NCBI GenBank assembly: GCA_016712285.1 | Contig: JADJRK010000001.1 | Coordinates: 2,852,001 to 2,916,000, forward strand | Direction: 5' to 3' | DNA: 64,000 nt | Origin: Planctomycetota bacterium | GTDB lineage: Bacteria > Planctomycetota > UBA8742 > UBA2392 | In this document: positions 58,197 through 64,000 of the stretch, in pieces | Position numbering within the stretch: position 1 is the first letter of the stretch | Layout of the letters: every line of letters begins with the position of its first letter | Made by a program: the position numbers and the translations under genes | Notes under the pieces: model-generated | What the model was told of the DNA's origin: nothing | The model's input: only the letters and a program-made list of their open reading frames with translations | The model's database searches: none

Positions 58197-59381
58197 ATGG
58201 ACGTTGTTCTCAAACGCGGGCGTGAGGCTTCTTTGCTGGGCCGGCACCCCTGGGTGTTCAGCGGCGCGATCCGCACCATTACGGCTGAGCCCGCATCCGG
58301 CGAAACAGTCAACGTGCTTTCCGACCGCGGCGAATGGCTTGCGCGCGGGGCTTACTCGCCCCAGTCCCAGATCAGGGTGCGCGCCTGGACGTTCGACCCC
58401 GACGAGCAGGTTGACGTCGCGTTCTTCCAGCGCCGCCTGGCCCACGCGCTCGAGCTGCGCAAGCGCCTGGCCATGGTCTGGCCCACACGCGCATTTCGGC
58501 TGTGCAACGCCGAAAGCGACGGCCTGCCCGGCGTCGTGATTGACCGCTACGGCCCGTGGTTCGTCGGCCAGTTCCTGAGCGCCGGCGCCGAGCGCTGGAA
58601 AGCCGAAATCGCCGCAGCCGCCCTCAAAGTCCTGCCCGGCAGCGGCTTTTACGAACGCAGCGACGTCGAAGTCCGCGCCAAAGAGGGCTTGCCGCAAACC
58701 ACCGGCGTGCTGGCCGGCAAAGAACCGCCCGAGCTGTTCGAGATCGACGACAACGGCCCGCGCATGCTGGTCGACATCCGGCGCGGCCACAAAACCGGCA
58801 TGTACCTCGACCAGGCGAACAACCGCCGCGAGGTACGCCGCCTTGTGCAGATGAGCCGCGGCGACGTGCTGAACGCATTCTGCTACACCGGCGGCTTCGG
58901 CCTGCATGCGGCTGCGGGGCAGGCCAGCCGCATCGTGCAGCTTGACCAGTCGGCGGACGCGCTTGAGGTGGCGCAGGAAAACGCGACGCTGAACGAGTAC
59001 ATCAATGAGTTCGAGTACATCCAGGGCAACGCGTTTGACGAATTGCGCCGGCTGCGCGAAGCCGGCCGCAGCTTTGATGTCGTGATCCTTGACCCGCCAA
59101 AGTTCGCCAGCGGCGCGGCCCAGCTTGAGCGCGCGGCGGGGGCGTACAAGGACATCAATCTGCTGGGCGCGCAGTTGACCAAGCCGGGCGGTTGGCTGCT
59201 GACTTTTTCATGCAGTGGGCACATGACGCCGAGCCTGTTTTCGCAGGTGGTGGCCGACGCGCTGGTTGATGCGGGCCGCGATGGTCAGGTGGTGCAGCCG
59301 CTGACGCAATCGCCCGATCACCCGGTAAGCATCCACTATCCCGAGGGGCACTACCTGAAAGGCCTGCTCCTGCGCGTTTAG
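58197..59381 (+). CDS. rlmI: 23S rRNA (cytosine-C5) methyltransferase RlmI-like
   Basis: The 394-residue protein has an N-terminal PUA-like domain (VVLKRGREASLLGRHPWVFSGAIRTI), an EEHD-type middle domain and a Rossmann methyltransferase: VLNAFCYTGGFGLHAAAG (SAM motif I), VVILDPPKFASGA (motif IV) and LLTFSCSGHMTPSLF (Cys nucleophile region). RlmI methylates C1962 of 23S rRNA. Its stop TAG forms the left boundary of a MITE-like element. A TAACTG hexamer lies 6 nt before the ATG. Confidence 0.9.
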   Translation: MDVVLKRGREASLLGRHPWVFSGAIRTITAEPASGETVNVLSDRGEWLARGAYSPQSQIRVRAWTFDPDEQVDVAFFQRRLAHALELRKRLAMVWPTRAFRLCNAESDGLPGVVIDRYGPWFVGQFLSAGAERWKAEIAAAALKVLPGSGFYERSDVEVRAKEGLPQTTGVLAGKEPPELFEIDDNGPRMLVDIRRGHKTGMYLDQANNRREVRRLVQMSRGDVLNAFCYTGGFGLHAAAGQASRIVQLDQSADALEVAQENATLNEYINEFEYIQGNAFDELRRLREAGRSFDVVILDPPKFASGAAQLERAAGAYKDINLLGAQLTKPGGWLLTFSCSGHMTPSLFSQVVADALVDAGRDGQVVQPLTQSPDHPVSIHYPEGHYLKGLLLRV

Positions 59382-59544
59382 AGCACTTTCAAGGCTTGTT
59401 TGCAGGCTTCCGCTTGCGGCGAGCTTCGCATCTCTGCGTCGCGCTCCCTCAGCGTGGCTTCCAGCCACGCCTGCGTCCGCGCTCCTTGATCTGCTCGCTC
59501 GGCGCAGCGCGGGATCTCTGCAAACAAACCCCGAAAGAGCTCTA
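59379..59544. mobile_element. 166-bp MITE-like inverted-repeat element
   Basis: The ends, TAGAGC-ACTTTC (59379-) and its complement ending GAAAG-AGCTCTA (-59544), match over about 27 bp with 4 mismatches and include TTGTTTGCAG in both arms. A perfect inner hairpin GCGTGGCT/AGCCACGC (59452-59470) sits at the centre, so the whole element folds as one imperfect hairpin. It has no transposase. The left end supplies the stop codon of rlmI. No target-site duplication was found. Confidence 0.75.
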
Positions 59545-59593
59545 GAGGCATATGCTGGCAGAGCATGCGGGCGTGCTGTAACGTCCCCCGCCA

Positions 59594-60511
59594 ATGGGCA
59601 AACGCTTCCTGTTTGGTTTTTCGATGTTCTTTGCGCTGGTCGGCGTGCTGGCGCTGGACCATTTTCTTGGCGTTACCTGGGGTTTCTTCGCGCTGTGCGT
59701 GTGCATGACGCTGGGCGGCATTCATGAGCTGTCGCGCATGTTCCGGTTTCGCGGGCTGCCGCTCGATGCCGGGCTGCTTTCGTTCACCGCCGTGCTGGTG
59801 CTGTGCTACGTGCAACTGGTCGCCGAGCCGCCGCGCTTTGGCGCATTCGAGGCACTGTGGGCGGGCGGCACTCCTGACCGGCTGTTCGAGTTTCCGGGCC
59901 AGGCCGCGCACTTGATGCTGATTATCCCGCTGCTTGTCGCGGTGCTGTACCCGCTGATTGGCCTAAGCAGCCGCGACGTGAGCAACCTGGCGCCGCGCAT
60001 CACCAACAACCTGGGCATCTTCCTGTACCTGATTTTCCCGATTGCCATCATCCTGTGGATTCGCCGTGTGCCCAACGCCGGCGAATGGCTGGTGTACTTT
60101 CTGCTGGCGGCAAGCCGCCTGGGCGACGTGGGCGCGTACCTGATGGGGCGTGCGTTCGGGCGCCACAAGTTGATCCCGTACCTGAGCGCCGGCAAGACGA
60201 TTGAGGGCGCGATGTTCGGCCTGGTGTTCAGTGCCGCAGGCGGCATGGTGGCCTTTCTGTGGGGCAACTGGGCGACAGACGGGCTGCTGAAACCTGTGGT
60301 CGTTGAGGCGTGGTACGGCGCGGTGCTGGGCCTGTTTGTCGGCATCGCGGCGCAGGCGGGCGACCTGGTGGAAAGCGGTTTCAAGCGCGCCGCGGGCATC
60401 AAGGACAGCGGGCAACTGGTTCCGAGCTTTGGCGGAATCATGGACATCATCGACAACTTCATGCTGACCGGCCCGTTGTTAATCGTGGTGCTTGCGCTGT
60501 GGCCTGCGTAA
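59594..60511 (+). CDS. cdsA: phosphatidate cytidylyltransferase
   Basis: CdsA makes CDP-diacylglycerol, the precursor of phosphatidylglycerol and other phospholipids. The 305-residue polytopic protein has about 8 helices and a recognisable CTP-transfer region: LSAGKTIEGAMFGLVFS and AGDLVESGFKRAAGIKDSGQLVPSFGGIMDIID. The usual C-terminal signature K-R-x4-K-D...P-G-H-G-G-x-x-D-R-x-D is altered: H is F, R is I and the final Ser is Asn. The function remains likely because the K-R...K-D and two Asp are kept. TAACGT lies 9 nt before the ATG. Confidence 0.85.
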   Translation: MGKRFLFGFSMFFALVGVLALDHFLGVTWGFFALCVCMTLGGIHELSRMFRFRGLPLDAGLLSFTAVLVLCYVQLVAEPPRFGAFEALWAGGTPDRLFEFPGQAAHLMLIIPLLVAVLYPLIGLSSRDVSNLAPRITNNLGIFLYLIFPIAIILWIRRVPNAGEWLVYFLLAASRLGDVGAYLMGRAFGRHKLIPYLSAGKTIEGAMFGLVFSAAGGMVAFLWGNWATDGLLKPVVVEAWYGAVLGLFVGIAAQAGDLVESGFKRAAGIKDSGQLVPSFGGIMDIIDNFMLTGPLLIVVLALWPA

Positions 60512-60581
60512 TAGGATTGCGGGTTATGCACACATCGCTAACACCCGGCACGTAGTGTGGCAGAAACTTTGGCAGGGGTGC

Positions 60582-60587
60582 TAAACT
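60582..60587 (+). promoter_or_regulatory. -10-like TAAACT before phoH
   Basis: TAAACT ends 6 nt before the ATG at 60594, without a Shine-Dalgarno between, suggesting leaderless transcription. Confidence 0.45.
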
Positions 60588-60593
60588 GGACGC

Positions 60594-61592
60594 ATGGGTA
60601 AAATGCTAGCGCGCGGGCGCTCTAAAAACCGGGGAACTGCAGAGTACATGGAAAAATCCATCCGGCTTCGCGACAAGGAAGAGTGCTACGCCCTCTTCGG
60701 TGAGCGGGATCGCCACCTGAAAATGATCCGCGGTCACTTCGACGTGAAGATCTTCGCGCGCGACAACAATCTACGCATCGCAGGAGAAGAACAGGGAGTG
60801 CTCGACGCCTATGTGGCGCTGCTGACCCTGATCGAGAAAGTTCGCAAGTACGGCCAGATTCGCACCAGCGACGTCGAAAGCTCGCTGCTGCACCTCGAAG
60901 AACCCGGCAACGGCAGCGACCCCGACATTGCGCCCCTGGGCCTGCAGGGCGCCAAGCCCATGACGCCCGGCCAGGAAGCGTACATTGAAGCCATCAAGTC
61001 GGCGCGCGTAGTGTTCGGCGTCGGGCCAGCCGGCACCGGCAAGACTTACCTTGCCACCAGCATGGCCGTGGCCGCGCTGATTCACGGCAACGTAAGCAAG
61101 CTCGTGCTCGTGCGCCCGGCTGTGGAAGCCGGCGAGAAGCTGGGCTTTCTGCCCGGCGACTTCCAGGCGAAAGTGAACCCGTACCTTCGCCCGATTTTCG
61201 ATGCCCTGGGCGCGATGCTGCCGATGCAGCAGATCCAGCGCTACATCGAGCGCGACGTCATTGAAGTCGCGCCCCTGGCGTACATGCGCGGCCGCACGCT
61301 TGACCGCGCGTTCATCCTGCTGGACGAGGCCCAGAACACGACGCCCAAGCAGATGCTGATGTTCCTGACGCGCCTGGGCCGGCGCAGCAAAGCCGTGATC
61401 ACGGGCGACCTGAGCCAGACCGACCTGGCAGAAGGCCAGAAGAGCGGCCTGTCAGACGTAGTGGGCCGCCTGGATGGCGTGGATGGCGTGAGAGTGTGCC
61501 GCCTGGGCAACGCCGACATCGTCCGAGACGAGATGGTGCAACGCATCATCGACGCCTACGAAGCCACTGCCCGCAATCGCGGCGGCAGTTAG
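60594..61592 (+). CDS. phoH: PhoH-like ATPase
   Basis: The 332-residue cytosolic ATPase has Walker A GPAGTGKTYLA, Walker B AFILLDEAQNTTPKQM and sensor VITGDLSQTDL, and an N-terminal KH-like region (KMIRGHFDVKIFARDNNLRIAGEE). PhoH proteins are implicated in RNA metabolism and are often next to ybeY; that gene is not here. A hypothetical membrane-protein gene follows after 3 bp, so the two are probably one operon. Confidence 0.94.
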   Translation: MGKMLARGRSKNRGTAEYMEKSIRLRDKEECYALFGERDRHLKMIRGHFDVKIFARDNNLRIAGEEQGVLDAYVALLTLIEKVRKYGQIRTSDVESSLLHLEEPGNGSDPDIAPLGLQGAKPMTPGQEAYIEAIKSARVVFGVGPAGTGKTYLATSMAVAALIHGNVSKLVLVRPAVEAGEKLGFLPGDFQAKVNPYLRPIFDALGAMLPMQQIQRYIERDVIEVAPLAYMRGRTLDRAFILLDEAQNTTPKQMLMFLTRLGRRSKAVITGDLSQTDLAEGQKSGLSDVVGRLDGVDGVRVCRLGNADIVRDEMVQRIIDAYEATARNRGGS

Positions 61593-61595
61593 CCA

Positions 61596-62348
61596 ATGGC
61601 TTCCAATCGCCGTAAGAAGACGATCGACACCGGGTTCTTCCTGGCGTTGGGGCTGTCCGTCGTGACTGCCATTGGCCTCGGCGCCGGCTTGCTACACGCC
61701 GGGCAAGTACTCATGTGCTACGGCATGGACACGTGCCTGGCGCTGGCTGCGGGCATAGTACTGGCAGTGATTCGTGAAAAGGGACCAAGTCTGGAATGGT
61801 GGGCTGTGGTCACCACTGCGCCGCTGCTGTTGCTGGCGTTCCTGTTGGGCCTGGTACTGTTGTTCTTGCCGGTTCCGACGGAGGACGGAAATTTTGAGCT
61901 CGCATCGCAGCTGGACGTCGGGGGCGTCGTACTCGTTGCATACGTGTTCGGGTCGAACCTGTGGATTCTGGTAGATGGGCGGCGCAATTTCCGGAGTCGC
62001 TGGAACTGGCTGGGACGCAACCTGCTGTTCGGTTCGTGGATACCGTGGCTGGTGGTGGGGTTTGTGACGAAGGTGGGCTTGCTGCCTGCGGCGCTGTTGT
62101 TTGAGGCGATCCGGCCGCTTGTGTACGTGATGATGAAGCAAGGGCACTTTCCCGACGGAGAGGGGCTGGACGACCAGAACCAGGACGGAATTGAGCCGGA
62201 ACGGCCGCCATGGCAGCGCCAAGCCCCACGCCTACCGAGTGAAGCGTCGCAGCCTTTGCGAGAGTTGTTGCCCGAGGCGCCGACGACTCCCGAGAAGCGC
62301 AAGCAGTGGTCCGTGCTGCGATGGCCAAAGTTACGGCGAAAACCGTAA
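61596..62348 (+). CDS. hypothetical membrane protein
   Basis: The 250-residue protein has about five hydrophobic segments (GFFLALGLSVVTAIGLGAG, CLALAAGIVLAVI, WAVVTTAPLLLLAFLLGLVLLFL, GVVLVAYVFGSNLWIL, and a region around WIPWLVVGFVTKVGLLPAALL) and a hydrophilic, Pro-rich, basic C-terminal tail (PERPPWQRQAPRLPSEAS ... VLRWPKLRRKP). It is 3 bp after phoH. I do not recognise the family. A terminator hairpin follows. Confidence 0.7.
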   Translation: MASNRRKKTIDTGFFLALGLSVVTAIGLGAGLLHAGQVLMCYGMDTCLALAAGIVLAVIREKGPSLEWWAVVTTAPLLLLAFLLGLVLLFLPVPTEDGNFELASQLDVGGVVLVAYVFGSNLWILVDGRRNFRSRWNWLGRNLLFGSWIPWLVVGFVTKVGLLPAALLFEAIRPLVYVMMKQGHFPDGEGLDDQNQDGIEPERPPWQRQAPRLPSEASQPLRELLPEAPTTPEKRKQWSVLRWPKLRRKP

Positions 62349-62362
62349 CGCAGACAAGATAG

Positions 62363-62382
62363 GAGCCTGGCGGGCTCTTTTT
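62363..62382 (+). terminator. intrinsic terminator of the phoH operon
   Basis: GAGCC (62363-62367), loop TGGCG, GGCTC (62373-62377) is followed by TTTTT (62378-62382). The stem is short but the T-run is clear and the position, 15 bp after the stop, is right. Confidence 0.75.
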
Positions 62383-62500
62383 GTAGAACCGGGCCGATAG
62401 GGGAAGAATCAGCAAGTCGCCCCGAGGCCGCCCCAATGGGGGAGACCCGGAAGCCTGTCACGTGCTGATCGGGACCGCGGCTGGCTTCGGTTCGGCGCGG

Positions 62501-62722
62501 TCAGTCGTCCTGGCGTGCGTGTGCGAGTCTTTCGTTCAGCCGCTGAAAGCGCGCCTGGATGCGGTCGCGGAAGCGCTGGCCGCGCTCTTCGGCGGCCTGT
62601 GCGCGATCAGTCCAGTAGTATGTCATCACCAGCGCGGTGCCGATCGCGCCGAACATTGTGCCCCCGAACACCAGCAACAGCGGCTGCAAAGCCTGCATCC
62701 CTGTCATGAGGACGGTAAACAT
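62501..62722 (-). CDS. small single-helix membrane protein
   Basis: The start is ATG 62722, given by GAGGAG six nt upstream; the upstream frame has no such site. The 73-residue product has one membrane helix (about 14-36, PLLLVFGGTMFGAIGTALVMT) and a charged amphipathic C-terminal helix (DRAQAAEERGQRFRDRIQARF). It may be an accessory or scaffold subunit; no family recognised. Confidence 0.7.
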   Translation of the reverse strand: MFTVLMTGMQALQPLLLVFGGTMFGAIGTALVMTYYWTDRAQAAEERGQRFRDRIQARFQRLNERLAHARQDD

Positions 62723-63071
62723 GGGTGCTCCTCGTTCAGGTACTAAGGTGCTAACGGCGTGCAGCCGGGGGCTATTCCGACCGAACGCGCGGCTGGACAC
62801 TCATTCGGGCGGCTGCGCCGAACAGCCGGAGTTGCACAGCTGGCCCAGTGCGATTCAGCACTCGCCCGGCCACCCCTCAAACATATACCCGATATCGAAA
62901 TCGATACGTCTAGGCGACATATACCGCGAATCCCAAAAGCCGGTAATTGTGCATCTTGTGCAGACAGCGGTTTCCTTCAGCCCTAAAGCGTATTTCGTAG
63001 GGAACTCAGACTCGGTATGGGAGAATTGCTCCTAATCAACTTGTAGTCAGTTCACAGCCGCGGAGGTTGCC
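62723..63071. other. 349-bp divergent intergenic region with palindrome and direct repeats
   Basis: TATCGA-AA-TCGATA (62893-62906) is a palindrome with a 2-bp centre. It is flanked by two copies of ACATATACC (62881-62889 and 62917-62925) 36 bp apart. The DNA here is more AT-rich than its surroundings. No gene was found. It probably holds the promoters of both neighbours. Confidence 0.55.
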
Positions 63072-64000
63072 ATGCTTGCCAAGCTTCCGGCGCTGGTGTT
63101 CTGGGCCGCTACGGTTGCGCTTGTTGCCCTCGCTTCTCCTGGATGCGTCCAGGAAGGCGGCGCAACGGAAACGCCACCGCTTGTCGAGGAAGACCTCTCG
63201 GCGATTTCCCAGATCAGCCAGGCCGACCGAATCTACTTCCTGAAACGAACCCACTTCGCGTTCCGGCCCAGCGAGCTCCAGACGCTGAACCAGATGGGGT
63301 ATGAGAACTACCTCGACTGGATGCTCACGCTTCAGCTCGACCCGACCCTTGAGGCGCAAGCGCTTGCAGCCACCGTCGTGGATGTGGACTTCCCCAGCGA
63401 AGCCGAGCTTTCGCGCTGGTGGATCCACCTGATGGTCCACAACCCCAACGCCTTCCAGGAACGCCTGGCGCTGTTCTGGCACGACCACTTCGCCACTGCT
63501 AGCAACGTGCTCGATGCCCAGGCGCGCTACTGGTTCTTTGACCACATCAACCTGTGGCGCACCCAGGGCACGAGCAACCTGCCCGACCTGCTGTACGCCA
63601 TGGCCACGGACTGGACCATGCTGATCTGGCTTGACGGCTATGTCAGCACGGTCAACGCGCCCAACGAAAACTTCGGCCGCGAGTTCTGGGAGCTGTTCAC
63701 GCTCGGCGCCGACAACGGCTACACCGAAGCCGACATCCAGGAAGCCAGCCGCGCGTTTACCGGCTATCGCCGCATCTTTGTGCCGGACGCCGCGGGGCCG
63801 GGGCGCGACCAGTTCATCATGACGTTTGACCCGGGACGGCACGACAACACTTCCAAGACCATCTTTGGCCAGACCTTTCCCGGCAACGGCCAGCAGGAGT
63901 ACCGCGACATGGTGAACTTCACGCTGGCGAATCGCCAGGTGGCTGAGTTCATCGTGCGCAAGATCTGGGAGGAGTTCGTGTACGACGACCCCAGCCCGGC
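63072..64000 (+). CDS. DUF1800 family protein, C-terminus cut by window edge
   Basis: The ATG at 63072 has GGAGG about 6 nt upstream. The first 309 codons are visible: a signal-like start (MLAKLPALVFWAATVALVALAS) with a Cys after PG that may be lipidated (weak lipobox), then the DUF1800 pattern (ADRIYFLKRTHFAFRPSEL, LFWHDHFATASN, NFGREFWELFTLGADNGYTEADIQEASRAFTGYRR, FDPGRHDNTSKTIFGQTF). DUF1800 proteins are abundant in Planctomycetota and usually paired with a DUF1501 protein, which would lie beyond the window. Function unknown; export is likely. Confidence 0.85.
   Translation, partial: MLAKLPALVFWAATVALVALASPGCVQEGGATETPPLVEEDLSAISQISQADRIYFLKRTHFAFRPSELQTLNQMGYENYLDWMLTLQLDPTLEAQALAATVVDVDFPSEAELSRWWIHLMVHNPNAFQERLALFWHDHFATASNVLDAQARYWFFDHINLWRTQGTSNLPDLLYAMATDWTMLIWLDGYVSTVNAPNENFGREFWELFTLGADNGYTEADIQEASRAFTGYRRIFVPDAAGPGRDQFIMTFDPGRHDNTSKTIFGQTFPGNGQQEYRDMVNFTLANRQVAEFIVRKIWEEFVYDDPSP

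Overview
The window is high-GC chromosomal DNA of a diderm bacterium. There are no transposases, phage genes, CRISPR arrays, rRNAs or tRNAs that I can see. The gene mix (DUF1800 lipoprotein, carboxypeptidase-regulatory-like repeat protein, two DUF4139 proteins, a CcoO/CcoP-type multiheme fusion, McsA-McsB, split GcvPA/GcvPB, DUF4190 proteins and many repetitive intergenic hairpins) resembles Planctomycetota or a related PVC-type lineage. This placement is inferred from gene content only and is moderate to low in confidence.

Layout. 1-3811 (minus): JAMM protease (cut by the window edge), aminoacyl-tRNA-protein transferase, DEDDh exonuclease, HemG-type oxidase and a STAS protein. 4331-5857 (plus): infC-rpmI-rplT, with an intrinsic-terminator-like leader and three copies of a covarying RNA hairpin. 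5927-8112 (minus): MacB/LolCDE-like ABC pair. 8197-17371: two lipoproteins, a double-cyclophilin membrane protein, an acyltransferase, a NADAR protein, an SPFH protein, a NAD-kinase-like protein, a phosphatase, a PhnP-like MBL hydrolase and a C45 Ntn-hydrolase. 17481-24293: a large secreted repeat protein and two DUF4139 proteins. 24643-27599: a rearranged cbb3 oxidase operon. 27651-33329: a secreted propeller-like protein, a short MgtE-like channel and a Kef-type antiporter. 33416-38120: glycine cleavage genes gcvT, gcvH, gcvPA and gcvPB, separated by hairpin elements. 38228-45446: aminotransferase, mcsA-mcsB, a DUF1444-like protein, an ion transporter, a USP protein and a MarR regulator. 45443-48568 (minus): pyrB, an alpha/beta hydrolase and a degenerate dihydroorotase. 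48802-62722: yggS, transaldolase, DUF4190 paralogs, miaB, a TerB-like protein, an epimerase, a class B PBP, rlmI, cdsA, phoH and small membrane proteins. 63072-end: DUF1800 lipoprotein, cut by the window edge.

The most unusual signals are not protein families. They are: (1) three copies of a stem-loop in the infC-rpmI-rplT mRNA whose stem bases change in compensating pairs, a candidate ribosomal-protein autoregulatory RNA; (2) intergenic hairpins whose arms are tandem 7-bp units beginning RGT, each element having its own heptad consensus; (3) a recurrent TANNNT hexamer 6-8 nt upstream of start codons that lack a Shine-Dalgarno sequence, suggesting many leaderless mRNAs beside genes with classical Shine-Dalgarno sites; (4) two MITE-like inverted-repeat elements, each beginning at the stop codon of the preceding gene; (5) a pyrB - hydrolase - pseudo-dihydroorotase operon; and (6) a cbb3 oxidase whose CcoP haem domains appear fused to CcoO while the CcoP-like membrane anchor is a separate 59-residue protein.
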